From Thermosynechococcus sp. NK55a (GTDB taxonomy: Bacteria > Cyanobacteriota > Cyanobacteriia > Thermosynechococcales > Thermosynechococcaceae), in assembly GCF_000505665.1 (NCBI RefSeq), contig NC_023033.1, forward strand, positions 1,764,313 through 1,828,312: DNA of 64,000 nucleotides, read 5' to 3'. The notes below the pieces were generated by a model. It was not told where the DNA came from, ran no database searches, and saw only the letters and a program-made list of their open reading frames with translations. Position numbers and translations under genes: made by a program. Of this stretch, positions 30,027-38,847 are shown in pieces; within the stretch, counting starts at the first letter, position 1; each line of letters begins with the position of its first letter.

Positions 30027-30497
30027 CTATGACGCAACATCTTCCCTATTATCCCCCGAATCCTCGCGATCGCTGGCTTCCTCGGGGGCAGACTTCAACC
30101 ATGTCCGCACAGGATCAGGAATCGCTACTCGCTGGCGTTGGGGCAGTTGCAGGCAAATGTGCTGCGTCTGGGCAATGGCTACCCGATCCCCCGCCCCGTT
30201 GTAGAGAGTATAGGCCAGTTGAAAACGGCTACTATCCAGTCTTTGGGGGTCAATGGTCACCCGCAGGCGATCACCACAGTAGAGGGGTTTCAAAAAGCGC
30301 ATCTGCGCCTCCGTAATCGGCACAATCAGGCCACTGTTGCTGAAAAATTGCCGCAGATCTACCCCCAACTGGGCAAGGGCATCCTCATAGGCCTCGTGGC
30401 AAAACCGCAGCAGATTGGCAAAGTAAACGACCCCAGCCGCATCGGTATCCGCAAAATGAACCGTGCGCTGATAGTCGCGCAGGGGTGGTGTATTCAT
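30027..30497 (-). CDS. 1,4-dihydroxy-2-naphthoyl-CoA thioesterase (hotdog fold)
   Basis: A 4HBT-type thioesterase of 156 residues. The catalytic aspartate region is HFADTDAAGVVYFANLLRFCHEAYE, diagnostic of this family, followed by the hotdog strand LVPITEAQMRFLKPLYCGD. The closest known role in cyanobacteria is hydrolysis of DHNA-CoA in phylloquinone synthesis; menG, a later step of the same pathway, lies at 61122-61799 in this window. Substrate assignment is by family knowledge. Probably the first gene of a three-gene leftward operon. Confidence 0.85.
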   Translation of the reverse strand: MNTPPLRDYQRTVHFADTDAAGVVYFANLLRFCHEAYEDALAQLGVDLRQFFSNSGLIVPITEAQMRFLKPLYCGDRLRVTIDPQRLDSSRFQLAYTLYNGAGDRVAIAQTQHICLQLPQRQRVAIPDPVRTWLKSAPEEASDREDSGDNREDVAS

Positions 30498-30622
30498 CTA
30501 TCGCCATTCCATCGCCATCCCATCGGGTTGTCCAACACCAGCCATCGGCAAAAACACGCCACAGCCTTTATTGTTAATATTAGGGTACAGCTTTTTTGCA
30601 AACCATTCGCATACCTAAACCG

Positions 30623-31672
30623 ATGAGTAACAAAGGCAGTTCTGATCTTCGACTTCTTTTAAGCACGCTGGTGATCAGCGGCTTAGTCGCAGGACTGGCC
30701 TATTGGCAACTCAGTCAACACTGGACGCCCTCCCCCGATCAAAAGGCTGGCTCCCCCCTACAGACCACCACCTCCAAGTGGCAAAAAATTGCCCTTGCGA
30801 CGACGCTGCGGGGCCATCAAGATGAAGTGAACGCGATCGCCCTTAGTCCCGATGGCAATTTACTCGTCAGTGCTGGCGACGATCGCAGGCTGTATTTTTG
30901 GAACTTGGCCACGGGAACTCCCCTAGGACAAGCCAAAGGTCACACCGACTGGATCTATGCCCTTGTGATGACTCCCGATGGTCAAACGGTGATTAGCGGC
31001 AGTAAAGACAAAACCATCAAACTATGGGGGGTGGGCGATCGCCAACTCCAAGCCACCCTCAGTGGCCACCAAGATTTTGTGAACGGCTTAGCCCTCAGTC
31101 CCGATGGCCGCACCCTTGCCAGTGCCAGCTATGATCACACTGTCAAACTGTGGGATGTCCCGAGCCGTCAGGAAATCACTACACTAAAAGGCAATGAGGG
31201 CATCATGCTCAGCGTCGCCATCAGTCGAGATGGGCGTTTTTTAGCCACCGGTGGCGTGGATCAGCTCATCCGCATTTGGGATTTGCCCTCCCGCCGACTC
31301 CTGCGCACCCTCGAAGGACACACCAGCGATGTCAATAGCCTCGCCTTCACCCCCGACAGCAGCCAACTGGTCAGTGGCAGTGACAAAGATGGTATCAAAG
31401 TCTGGAACCTCACCACAGGAGAACTTCAGCAGCAGTTTGGCACCGAGGGCGGGCAAGTCTTTAGTGTGGCGGTGAGTCCCGAGGGCAGCACCATTGCCAG
31501 TGGCCACAGCGATCAAACTGTCAAACTTTGGTCCCTCTCTGGTCAGTTATTGCGTAACCTCAAGGGACACTCTGGTGCCGTCTACAGTGTCGTCTTTGGT
31601 CAGGATCAACTGATCTCCGCCAGTGAAGACAAAACCATTAAAGTGTGGCGTCTCTTTCCCGAAACCCCATAG
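30623..31672 (+). CDS. Membrane-anchored seven-blade WD40 protein
   Basis: About 349 residues from the internal ATG at 30623 (MSNKGSSDLRLLLSTLVISG). A signal-anchor helix (about 8-30) is followed by a linker and seven WD40 repeats, each of the GH-x25-WD/N type (GHQDEVNAIALSPDG, GHTDWIYALVMTPDG, GHQDFVNGLALSPDG, GNEGIMLSVAISRDG, GHTSDVNSLAFTPDS, GTEGGQVFSVAVSPEG, GHSGAVYSVVFGQDQ). Seven blades make a complete propeller, probably outside the membrane. It is a protein-interaction platform with unknown partner. It converges on sufB. Confidence 0.88.
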   Translation: MSNKGSSDLRLLLSTLVISGLVAGLAYWQLSQHWTPSPDQKAGSPLQTTTSKWQKIALATTLRGHQDEVNAIALSPDGNLLVSAGDDRRLYFWNLATGTPLGQAKGHTDWIYALVMTPDGQTVISGSKDKTIKLWGVGDRQLQATLSGHQDFVNGLALSPDGRTLASASYDHTVKLWDVPSRQEITTLKGNEGIMLSVAISRDGRFLATGGVDQLIRIWDLPSRRLLRTLEGHTSDVNSLAFTPDSSQLVSGSDKDGIKVWNLTTGELQQQFGTEGGQVFSVAVSPEGSTIASGHSDQTVKLWSLSGQLLRNLKGHSGAVYSVVFGQDQLISASEDKTIKVWRLFPETP

Positions 31673-31699
31673 AGAACTCGTAGGTCTCAGCTGTGGAAT

Positions 31700-31734
31700 A
31701 AAAAAAACGGCTAAGACCCCCAAGAATCTTAGCC
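31700..31734 (-). terminator. Rho-independent terminator of sufB
   Basis: Read on the minus strand, GGCTAAGA and TCTTAGCC form an eight-pair stem with a ten-base loop, followed by G and eight T (A run at 31700-31707 on the plus strand). It starts 26 bases after the sufB stop. The plus strand has no T run here, so it acts on sufB, not on the WD40 gene. Confidence 0.85.
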
Positions 31735-31759
31735 ACTGAGAACAACGGCTTGAATTTTT

Positions 31760-33196
31760 TTAGCCCACACTTCCCTCTAGCTTCAGGCTCAGCAGGCGAT
31801 CGGCCTCGACTGCGAATTCCATCGGCAGTTGATTAAAGACATCGCGACAGAAGCCACTAATCATCATTGAGACGGCATCTTCAGCGGAAATTCCCCGCTG
31901 GGCAAAGTAGAAGAGTTGATCCTCGCCAATTTTCGATGTTGAAGCCTCATGCTCCACCTGGGCAGTGGGGTTTTGCACCTGAATATAGGGGAAGGTATTG
32001 GCGGCTGCGGTATCCCCAATGAGCAGCGAATCGCATTGGGAGTAGTTGCGTGCCCCTGTGGCCTTGGGGCCAATTTTCACGAGGCCGCGATAGCTATTTT
32101 GGGAGTGTCCTGCCGAAATGCCCTTGGAGACAATCCTGCTGCGGGTATTTTTCCCAATGTGGATCATCTTCGTGCCCGTGTCCGCCTGCTGGTAGTGATT
32201 GGTGAGGGCCACCGAGTAAAATTCACCCACGGAGTTATCCCCCACCAAGACACAACTGGGGTATTTCCAAGTAATGGCGGAACCCGTCTCCACCTGTGTC
32301 CAGGAGATCTTGGAATTGCGGCCAAGGCAGAGTCCCCGTTTTGTTACAAAGTTGTAAATGCCCCCCTTGCCATTTTCATCGCCGGCATACCAGTTTTGCA
32401 CAGTGGAGTATTTGATTTCGGCATTGTCCAGAGCCACCAGCTCCACCACTGCCGCGTGGAGTTGATTGGTGTCAAACATGGGAGCAGTACAACCCTCAAG
32501 ATAGCTCACATAGCTCCCCGCATCGGCAATGATCAGCGTGCGCTCAAACTGACCTGACTCACCGTTATTGATGCGGAAATAGGTGGATAGCTCCATTGGA
32601 CAGCGGGTATTCTTGGGAATATAGACGAAGGAGCCATCGGAAAAAACGGCGGAGTTTAAGGCAGCATAGAAGTTATCGCCAATGGGAACAACACTGCCTA
32701 AGTATTTCTGCACCAACTCGGGATATTCCTGGAGGGCTTCAGAAATGGAGCAGAAAATGATCCCCTGCTTGGCCAGCTCCTCGCGGAACGTGGTGGCTAC
32801 TGACACGCTATCGAAAATGGCATCTACGGCCACATTGGTGAGCCGCTTTTGCTCTGAAAGGGGAATCCCCAGTTTTTCAAAGGTTTCCAGCAGGACAGGA
32901 TCTACTTCATCCAAGCTTTTTAGCTTTTCCTTCTGTTTTGGCGCTGAGTAATAGACAATGTCTTGATAGTTGATGGGGGGATAGCTCACCCGTGGCCATC
33001 TGGGCTCGCTCATCTTCAGCCATTGGCGATAGGCACGCAGGCGAAACTCCAGCATGAACTCTGGCTCGTTTTTCTTGGCGGAGATGAGGCGAATAATGTC
33101 CTCGTTGAGACCCTTGGGAATGGTTTCCGTCTCAATTGGGGTAACAAAGCCGTATTTATAGGGCTGATTGACGAGGGATTGTACCGTTGCCGACAT
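31760..33196 (-). CDS. sufB: Fe-S cluster assembly scaffold SufB
   Basis: SufB is the cluster-building core of the SufBCD scaffold, vital for photosystem I and ferredoxin clusters. The 478-residue protein matches the family (start [40 protein letters not shown]; the late [20 protein letters not shown]). A strong terminator follows, so it is transcribed alone; sufC, sufD and sufS are not in this window. It is divergent from sufR, and a -10-like TATACT on the minus strand (33235-33240) is next to the first SufR operator. Confidence 0.98.
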   Translation of the reverse strand: MSATVQSLVNQPYKYGFVTPIETETIPKGLNEDIIRLISAKKNEPEFMLEFRLRAYRQWLKMSEPRWPRVSYPPINYQDIVYYSAPKQKEKLKSLDEVDPVLLETFEKLGIPLSEQKRLTNVAVDAIFDSVSVATTFREELAKQGIIFCSISEALQEYPELVQKYLGSVVPIGDNFYAALNSAVFSDGSFVYIPKNTRCPMELSTYFRINNGESGQFERTLIIADAGSYVSYLEGCTAPMFDTNQLHAAVVELVALDNAEIKYSTVQNWYAGDENGKGGIYNFVTKRGLCLGRNSKISWTQVETGSAITWKYPSCVLVGDNSVGEFYSVALTNHYQQADTGTKMIHIGKNTRSRIVSKGISAGHSQNSYRGLVKIGPKATGARNYSQCDSLLIGDTAAANTFPYIQVQNPTAQVEHEASTSKIGEDQLFYFAQRGISAEDAVSMMISGFCRDVFNQLPMEFAVEADRLLSLKLEGSVG

Positions 33197-33245
33197 CGAG
33201 TGTTCTCTTGGGTGAAGGAATGGCTAAAACTTAGAGTATATTAAG

Positions 33246-33259
33246 CAACGAGGTGGTTG
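33246..33259. promoter_or_regulatory. SufR operator site 1
   Basis: CAAC-GAGGTG-GTTG, a perfect CAAC-N6-GTTG inverted repeat of the type bound by cyanobacterial SufR. It lies five bases upstream of the TATACT -10 of the leftward sufB, a position that would block polymerase. Confidence 0.85.
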
Positions 33260-33282
33260 CTTTATCTCTAGGACTAATTTAG

Positions 33283-33296
33283 CAACAAAACGGTTG
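33283..33296. promoter_or_regulatory. SufR operator site 2
   Basis: CAAC-AAAACG-GTTG, the second perfect CAAC-N6-GTTG repeat, 37 bases from the first (centre to centre) and 21 bases before the sufR GTG. It probably mediates autoregulation and cooperative binding with site 1. Confidence 0.85.
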
Positions 33297-33317
33297 TTTT
33301 AGTCAAGGGGGCGTTGC

Positions 33318-33977
33318 GTGACGCTCACATCGGATACTAAACAGGACATCTTACACTGCCTTCTCCGCGACGGTCACCTCAGTGCTCAGGAGTTGGCGGC
33401 TCAACTGGCAATTAGTCCGCAGGCGGTGCGCCGGCATCTCAAGGATTTAGAGGCGGAGCAACTGGTGACCTATGAAGTCCTGTCGGGTACGGTGGGACGT
33501 CCCCAATACCGTTACACGATTAGCGAGGCGGGACGGGAGGAACTGCGGCAACTGCAACTGCGCCAACAGTCCACTCATCCCAAGGGTTTTGCCCTTGAAC
33601 TCTTGGAATCCGTAGCAGCAACCCTTGGTCCAGAGCAGATGCAGGATGTATTGCAGGCAGCTTGGCAACGCAAGGCACTGGCCTATCGCGAGCAAATGGG
33701 GAGCGGCACCTTGGCGGAACGCTTGGCGCGGCTGGTGGCACTGCGGCAACAGGAAGGTTATATGGCAGAGTTTTACCCCGTGAGTGAGCCTACAGGTGCC
33801 TATTTGTTTACGGAGTACAATTGTGCGATTTCCGCCGTTGCTCAATCTTTTCCCACAGTCTGTCATCATGAGTTAGAGATGTTTGCGATCGCCCTAGGGG
33901 ATTGTGCTGTCGAGCGCACCCATTGGCTGGTGGATGGTGAACATCGTTGCGGTTACCTCATCCGTCCCTTGAAGTAG
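33318..33977 (+). CDS. sufR: Iron-sulfur biogenesis repressor SufR
   Basis: A DeoR-like winged-helix repressor that carries a 4Fe-4S cluster and releases DNA when iron or clusters are short. The 219-residue protein has the N-terminal HTH (LSAQELAAQLAISPQAVRRH) and C-terminal cysteines in ITS region: YNCAISAVAQSFPTVCHHE, ALGDCAV and HRCGYLIRP. The GTG start has AAGGGGG six bases upstream. It faces away from sufB across two operators. The next gene begins one base after its stop. Confidence 0.95.
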   Translation: MTLTSDTKQDILHCLLRDGHLSAQELAAQLAISPQAVRRHLKDLEAEQLVTYEVLSGTVGRPQYRYTISEAGREELRQLQLRQQSTHPKGFALELLESVAATLGPEQMQDVLQAAWQRKALAYREQMGSGTLAERLARLVALRQQEGYMAEFYPVSEPTGAYLFTEYNCAISAVAQSFPTVCHHELEMFAIALGDCAVERTHWLVDGEHRCGYLIRPLK

Positions 33978-33978
33978 C

Positions 33979-34857
33979 ATGGCTTTTTGTCCACCTACCT
34001 TTGTCCAGCAGAGCCTCACCACAGCAATGGGCCGTATGGTCTATTACACCCCCAGCGATCGCTACTGGGGGCCAGTGCCATCGCGACCTCCCCTTGTCTT
34101 TCTCCACAGCTTGGGGGGTGGCTCTAGCCACTATGAATGGTCCCAGGTGTATCCTGCCTTTGCACCCCATTACCGCGTCATTGCCCCGGATCTCATTGGT
34201 TGGGGGGAATCCGACCATCCTGCCCGCGACTACACCAGCAGCGACTACTGGTTAATGATTGCGGAACTGCTGCGAATGCTGGGAACGCCCGTTACCGTTG
34301 TCGCCTCCTCCTTGACGGCAGGGATTGTTGTGCGGTTGGCGATTCAGCAACCCCATCTCTTTAAGTGTTTGTGTCTGGTCTGCCCCAGTGGGTTCAATGA
34401 CTTTGGCGAAAATCAAGGACAGGCGATCGCCAATGCCCTCCTGGGTGTACCAATCCTTGATCGCCTTATTTACACCCTTGCTGCCGCTAACCCCTTGGCG
34501 GTGCGCAACTTCCTCACCCAATTTATTTTTGCTGATTCCCAACGGCTGCGCTCGGAAACCGTTGAAGCCTACCTGGATGCCGCCTGTCGTCCCAATGCCG
34601 AATGGGCAGCTCTGGCTACCCTGAAGGGAAATCTCTCCTTTGATCTCAGTCAGTATTTACCCCAGTTAACCATCCCCACCGTAATTCTCTGGGGAGAAAA
34701 GGCAAAGCTCACGCCCCTCTCCCTTGGTGAGCGACTCTACGCCACCGCCCGCGATCGCCTGCAACCGTTTCGAGTGATCCCCGAAGCAGGGGTCTTGCCC
34801 CATCTGGAGCAACCCGAATGGGTGATTTACAGCCTGCGGCGCGATTTGTTGGTTTGA
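33979..34857 (+). CDS. Alpha/beta hydrolase
   Basis: A 292-residue alpha/beta-hydrolase fold protein. The oxyanion region PLVFLHSLGGGSSHYEWS, the DLIGWGESDHP turn and the nucleophile elbow (VVASSLTAGIVVRLAI, Ser in an A-S-S-L-T context rather than the usual G-x-S-x-G) are visible, and a late histidine follows in GVLPHLEQPEWV. The atypical elbow is common among cyanobacterial members as I recall them. Substrate unknown. The start is one base after the sufR stop, so it is probably co-transcribed with sufR. Confidence 0.85.
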   Translation: MAFCPPTFVQQSLTTAMGRMVYYTPSDRYWGPVPSRPPLVFLHSLGGGSSHYEWSQVYPAFAPHYRVIAPDLIGWGESDHPARDYTSSDYWLMIAELLRMLGTPVTVVASSLTAGIVVRLAIQQPHLFKCLCLVCPSGFNDFGENQGQAIANALLGVPILDRLIYTLAAANPLAVRNFLTQFIFADSQRLRSETVEAYLDAACRPNAEWAALATLKGNLSFDLSQYLPQLTIPTVILWGEKAKLTPLSLGERLYATARDRLQPFRVIPEAGVLPHLEQPEWVIYSLRRDLLV

Positions 34858-34907
34858 GCTGTCCCCGCTACAGGTATCCTAGAAGTATTGCTTGAAGTGT
34901 TGATGCA

Positions 34908-35240
34908 ATGGCAGAAATTCAATTTATCCGTGGCGTTGATGAAGAAGTCGTTCCCAATGTGCGTTTGACGCGGGCACGGGATGGCAGCAGTGGTCAGGCC
35001 ATCTTTTACTTCGACAATCCCAAAGTCGTCCAAGAGGGTAATCTGGAGATCACCGGGATGTACATGGTGGACGAAGAAGGGGAAATTGTGACCCGTGATG
35101 TCAATGCTAAGTTCATTAACGGCCAGCCCGTTGCCATTGAGGCCACCTACACCATGCGCAGCCCCCAGGAGTGGGATCGCTTTATTCGCTTTATGGATCG
35201 CTATGCCGCTAGCCATGGCCTTGGCTTCCAGAAGTCTTAG
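34908..35240 (+). CDS. psb28: Photosystem II assembly factor Psb28
   Basis: Psb28 binds the cytoplasmic face of PSII assembly intermediates (the RC47 stage) and helps in assembly and chlorophyll-protein biogenesis. The 110-residue protein [20 protein letters not shown], then [12 protein letters not shown], then [20 protein letters not shown], is a full-length Psb28-1 type. It lies 50 bases after the hydrolase gene. Confidence 0.97.
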   Translation: MAEIQFIRGVDEEVVPNVRLTRARDGSSGQAIFYFDNPKVVQEGNLEITGMYMVDEEGEIVTRDVNAKFINGQPVAIEATYTMRSPQEWDRFIRFMDRYAASHGLGFQKS

Positions 35241-35364
35241 CAGTCTCAAATTGATCGGGTGCCGATTCAAAAGGATTGTGCTAGCTTAAAATTACGATGC
35301 TTTTTTGTCTTTATTCAGGAGGCAAGGCATCTGCAAATCCTATAGCGATACAGTAGGGATATCA

Positions 35365-35493
35365 ATGGATTATCTAGAGAGCCTGCTTGACACCCTCAAA
35401 TCGTGGTTAAAAAAACTATTGGAACTTCTAGGGGGCGCCGAACCTACCCCCGAGCTGGAGCCGATTCCGATTCCCGTGCGCGATCGCCAGTAA
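35365..35493 (+). CDS. 42-residue protein, amphipathic helix plus proline tail
   Basis: A short frame with an ATG and a TAGGGAT Shine-Dalgarno six bases upstream. The product has a Leu/Lys-rich amphipathic helix (MDYLESLLDTLKSWLKKLLE) and a Pro/Glu tail (EPTPELEPIPIPVRDRQ). The C-terminal codons include a HIP1 palindrome. Length and composition suggest a membrane-surface peptide or a small regulator, but I do not recognise it. The same frame is open further upstream from a TTG at 35305. Moderate support as a real gene. Confidence 0.5.
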   Translation: MDYLESLLDTLKSWLKKLLELLGGAEPTPELEPIPIPVRDRQ

Positions 35494-35541
35494 AGCAACG
35501 GCCCTAAACAGAATTGAGTCGCCTGAACGGTTAGGTGAAGC

Positions 35542-35994
35542 TTGACCTTTCATATTCTGGTGCTTCATGGCCCCAACTTGAACCTGTTAGGGCAGCGGGA
35601 GCCGGGAATCTATGGGACTGTAACACTCGCGAGCATCAACCAATCCTTGGAAGCCTTGGCCCAGGAGTTAGGGGTAACTATTGCGTGCCTGCAGTCCAAT
35701 CATGAAGGGGTCTTAGTAGATGCTATTCAGGGGGCTAGGGGACGTGCCCAAGGCATCTTAATTAACCCCGCAGCCTATACCCACACCAGCGTTGCTTTGC
35801 GAGATGCAATTGCTGCGGTTGCCCTACCAACCGTTGAGGTTCACCTGAGTAACATTCATCAACGGGAAGCATTTCGCCATCATTCCTACATTGCCCCGGT
35901 GGCGATCGGTCAAATTGCTGGCTTTGGTGCCGACAGTTATCTTTTGGGGCTGCGGGCACTGGTGAATTATTTACAGCAAAAGGCTAATTCTTAG
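35542..35994 (+). CDS. aroQ: 3-Dehydroquinate dehydratase, type II
   Basis: Dehydrates 3-dehydroquinate to 3-dehydroshikimate in the shikimate pathway. The 150-residue type II enzyme shows [19 protein letters not shown] with the catalytic Arg/Tyr, the SNHEG loop, [16 protein letters not shown] and [16 protein letters not shown]. Full length. The TTG start has an AGGTGA motif seven bases upstream. Its last 11 bases overlap the convergent YqeG-like gene. Confidence 0.97.
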   Translation: MTFHILVLHGPNLNLLGQREPGIYGTVTLASINQSLEALAQELGVTIACLQSNHEGVLVDAIQGARGRAQGILINPAAYTHTSVALRDAIAAVALPTVEVHLSNIHQREAFRHHSYIAPVAIGQIAGFGADSYLLGLRALVNYLQQKANS

Positions 35995-36523
35995 CAGGGG
36001 GCGCGATCGCCAGCGGCGTTCCCAACTGTCGTGCTAGCCAAAACTCCACATTGCGTATCCAGGATTTACCATCAAGGGGCTTGACAAAAAAGGGTTGCAC
36101 CAAAATCGTGAACATCCCCAAGCGATTGCCCGCAAGAATATCCGTAAACAGGCGATCGCCCACCATGGCCACCTGATGGTAAGGTAAATTCATGGCTTCC
36201 ACGGCCTGACAAATCTTACGCCGAGAGGGCTTACCCGCCCCCGCCAAAAAGGGTAACTCCACCTGCTGGGCAATACGTTCAATGCGGCGGTGGTTCAAGT
36301 TATTGCTCACTAACCAGATTGGCATTTGATGCTTGATCTCCAGGAGCCACGCCAGAATTTTTGGCGGCAGATTGACCTCCCACGTGGGAAGGAGCGTATC
36401 ATCTACATCCAGCACCATGCCTCGCAGGTGATATTTTGCCAACAGAGTGGGGTGCAACTGTTCAATTGTGGTTTCAAGAATTAAATCCGGTTGCAGCAGT
36501 GCTGCCAGAGACCCAGTGGCCAT
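35984..36523 (-). CDS. YqeG family HAD phosphatase
   Basis: A 179-residue HAD-superfamily IIIA phosphatase. The nucleophile motif is [14 protein letters not shown] (motif I DxD), followed by [15 protein letters not shown] (motif II) and the conserved [15 protein letters not shown] (motif IV). The YqeG group includes mitochondrial and chloroplast phosphatidylglycerolphosphate phosphatases, so a phosphatidylglycerol-phosphate role is possible; phosphatidylglycerol is an essential thylakoid lipid. The substrate is inferred only. Confidence 0.87.
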   Translation of the reverse strand: MATGSLAALLQPDLILETTIEQLHPTLLAKYHLRGMVLDVDDTLLPTWEVNLPPKILAWLLEIKHQMPIWLVSNNLNHRRIERIAQQVELPFLAGAGKPSRRKICQAVEAMNLPYHQVAMVGDRLFTDILAGNRLGMFTILVQPFFVKPLDGKSWIRNVEFWLARQLGTPLAIAPPAKN

Positions 36524-36677
36524 TGAAAATGCAAGTAGTGAATAAGAGGCTTCTGACAGCCTATCACGATTTTAGGGAAGGGTGGGAACGCCAAAAATCT
36601 TCTCCGGTGTTACTTCAAGAATAAAAAATATGCTGCGAATATGCTAGCATTTGAGAGAATGCCGCGTGTCAACGGAT

Positions 36678-37175
36678 ATGGCGAAGGTTCTGGTACTCAA
36701 TGCCTCCTATGAACCACTCAATATTACGAGTTGGCAGCGAGCAGTTGTCCTTTTAATCAAGGGCAAGGCAGAACAAGTCGAGCACAATGGCAAGATGGTT
36801 TACAACAATTTCCCCTTGCCGACCGTTATTCGCCTGCGGCATTACGTCGTTACTCCCTACAAAGAAATTCCCCTCACCCGCCGTAATATCTTGCATCGAG
36901 ATGGTCACTCCTGCCAGTACTGTGGCTACACTGGTGATGAATTGACCCTTGATCATGTTATTCCTAAGTCGCGCGGTGGCGGTGAAACGTGGGAAAATAT
37001 TGTGACTGCCTGTGTTCGCTGTAACGTCAAAAAAGGGAATCGCACCCCCAAAGAAGCGAATATGCCCCTACGGCAAACACCCCGCCGTCCCATTAGTAGT
37101 TTGTACTTTGAGGTAACAAAACACGTGCGCACGGGTACTCACCAGGAGTGGCGCAAATACGTCATCGGTGCCTAG
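36678..37175 (+). CDS. HNH endonuclease domain protein
   Basis: A 165-residue protein from the ATG at 36678 (MAKVLVLNASYEPLNITSWQ). The C-terminal half is an HNH nuclease domain with zinc-type cysteine pairs (CQYCGYTGDELTLDHVIPKS and ACVRCNVKKGNRTP) and the DHV catalytic histidine. It resembles the widespread stand-alone HNH protein with the AVVLLIKGKAEQVE N-terminus. It is not beside a restriction or phage gene, so its role is unclear. Also open upstream for nine codons. Confidence 0.88.
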   Translation: MAKVLVLNASYEPLNITSWQRAVVLLIKGKAEQVEHNGKMVYNNFPLPTVIRLRHYVVTPYKEIPLTRRNILHRDGHSCQYCGYTGDELTLDHVIPKSRGGGETWENIVTACVRCNVKKGNRTPKEANMPLRQTPRRPISSLYFEVTKHVRTGTHQEWRKYVIGA

Positions 37176-37358
37176 TCTTAGCTGTGGGATTAACGCTGGG
37201 GCGAAGATTTAAGATGTCCCTTCTTGAACAGGTTACCGATACTTGGGGGAATCCTCTGGGGCTAATAAGGTAACCCTTAAGCGCAGCTGGGGGCGATCGC
37301 GTATTCTAGGATCGGAGAGGAGAACCTTTTACCTTGGGAAATTCAAACTCAGGTCGTT

Positions 37359-38069
37359 ATGTCAGGTATTGAGATAGAAAACTTTAGTCAACTCTTTCCG
37401 CTTTTTGGTGCCAGTTCCCAAGAGGCGCTTTCCTCGATGCTCTCAGTGGCCTGGCATAACACCTACCCGGCAGGGCGTGCCATTCTCATTGAAGATGCAT
37501 GGGGCAACGCGGTTTACTTTATCCTTTCAGGCTGGGTAAAGGTGCGACACCTGCTGGCCAATGGAGATTTCCTGACGCTGGCGATTCTGGGGCCAGGGGA
37601 TTTTTTTGGCGAAATGGCGATTCTTGACCAGTCTCCCCGCTCAACGGATGTGGTGGCGCTGTGTGCCGCGGAAGTTCTGTCGGTGCCGGCGCAAAAATTT
37701 GTCCATCTCCTGCGCCACGACCCAGACCTACACTATCGGATGCTGCAATTGATGGCACAACGACTACGCCTGACCAATGCGCGCATTGAACTGCTGCACA
37801 AACCGCCTGCCGTCAAACTTGCCCATGTCTTGGTGAATTTGGCGCGGCGCTATGGTCAACCGCTGGGGGGTAATGCCAACACCGCTGTCATTTTCAATGT
37901 GCCCATCAAGGATTTAGCGGATGTAGCCAACATTAGCCCTGATGAGGCACAGCAACTGCTGGATAAAATGGTGGCGAAAAACTGGATCAAAATTGAGGCT
38001 GCCAAGCAACAACTACAAATTCTCAATTTGCCGCAGCTAGAGCAATTAGCACAGCAAGGGCTGAGTTAA
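37359..38069 (+). CDS. CRP/FNR-like regulator with atypical recognition helix
   Basis: A 236-residue regulator. The cyclic-nucleotide-binding fold is clear (AVYFILSGWVKVRHLLANGD; GPGDFFGEMAILDQSPRSTD, the phosphate-binding-cassette with FGE and RST). The C-terminal winged helix (about 160-225) has VPIKDLADVANISPDEAQQL where typical members read SRETVSR, so the usual Arg/Glu DNA contacts are missing. Whether it binds cAMP or DNA in the usual way is uncertain. The 183-base upstream region contains a GGTTACC/GGTAACC inverted repeat at 37231-37237 and 37269-37275. Confidence 0.85.
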   Translation: MSGIEIENFSQLFPLFGASSQEALSSMLSVAWHNTYPAGRAILIEDAWGNAVYFILSGWVKVRHLLANGDFLTLAILGPGDFFGEMAILDQSPRSTDVVALCAAEVLSVPAQKFVHLLRHDPDLHYRMLQLMAQRLRLTNARIELLHKPPAVKLAHVLVNLARRYGQPLGGNANTAVIFNVPIKDLADVANISPDEAQQLLDKMVAKNWIKIEAAKQQLQILNLPQLEQLAQQGLS

Positions 38070-38137
38070 AGCTCTGTTGCCTTGTTGAGGGGCAGTGACC
38101 TCGCCTAGGATAGCAATAGTTGCAAGCTATTTCTGCT

Positions 38138-38722
38138 ATGGCGATCGCCCCCAACCTCTACGAGCACACCTTGGTTCGTTACACGGATCCGCTGCATGCG
38201 ACAGAACTTTTGCGGCAATATCGCCCGTACCTCGAAATGATTCCCAGTATGCGGCGACCTCAAGAAAGTTTAATTCCAATTCCGCTTCCGATCGCCCATA
38301 TTCAGATTCCTGCGGCCACAACGACCAACCAACGTCCCCAGGTGAAGTCGGTGATAGTGCCCTGTGATTTGGTCTTTGTCATGTGCGATCCCGAGTGGAA
38401 AGTGAAAACTGACATTGAACTGCTGGTCTTTATTCATCGGCCGGGGGAAAGCTTTACAGAACTGCTGACCCGCTGGCGCCAATCCCAAGTGCTCCTCAGT
38501 CGTAGTTATAGCTGGGATATGCCCTTGCCGCATCGGGATGTCTTTAGTGAGGGCGCTAATCGTCAATTTCCCCTCTTTGTTCTCTTTCAAGACACCCTCG
38601 CCGTAATCAAGCGCGGTCTCAAAGCGGCCCGTTTGCCCTACGTGATTGATACCACGATTCTCAAGGAGCAGCCGTCTTCAGGCACAAAGCTCATGACCGG
38701 TTCATCAGAAAGTACACAATAG
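38138..38722 (+). CDS. Conserved hypothetical protein
   Basis: A 194-residue soluble protein I do not recognise, from the ATG at 38138 (MAIAPNLYEHTLVRYTDPLH); the frame is open a little further upstream. It has no signal peptide or transmembrane helix. Its centre has KSVIVPCDLVFVMCDPEWKV followed by a Pro/Phe-rich region and a basic helix (VIKRGLKAARLPYVIDTTIL). It ends in a Ser-rich tail. The stop codon overlaps a 14-base tandem repeat. No function can be inferred. Confidence 0.7.
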   Translation: MAIAPNLYEHTLVRYTDPLHATELLRQYRPYLEMIPSMRRPQESLIPIPLPIAHIQIPAATTTNQRPQVKSVIVPCDLVFVMCDPEWKVKTDIELLVFIHRPGESFTELLTRWRQSQVLLSRSYSWDMPLPHRDVFSEGANRQFPLFVLFQDTLAVIKRGLKAARLPYVIDTTILKEQPSSGTKLMTGSSESTQ

Positions 38723-38748
38723 GTTCATCGATATAGGTTGATCGATAT
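38721..38748. repeat. Tandem 14-base repeat, one mismatch
   Basis: AGGTTCATCGATAT and AGGTTGATCGATAT lie head to tail with one difference, the first overlapping the stop of the upstream gene. The repeats lie 100-127 bases before the sigma-factor start and could be a regulator site or slippage. Confidence 0.7.
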
Positions 38749-38847
38749 CACAACCTCAGCACCGGATGCATCACTGCCGCCTCCTTCGCCAAGAACAGAG
38801 AATACCACTATCGAGCTGAATTCTCGATGCTGTAGTTGAGTTGTTCT

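Noticed and set aside
31700-31734. Same hairpin as terminator of the rightward WD40 gene
   Set aside because: On the plus strand no T run follows the stem; the T run is on the sufB side.
36678-37175. HNH protein as part of a defence island
   Set aside because: Neighbours are housekeeping genes and no restriction, methylase or toxin genes are near.
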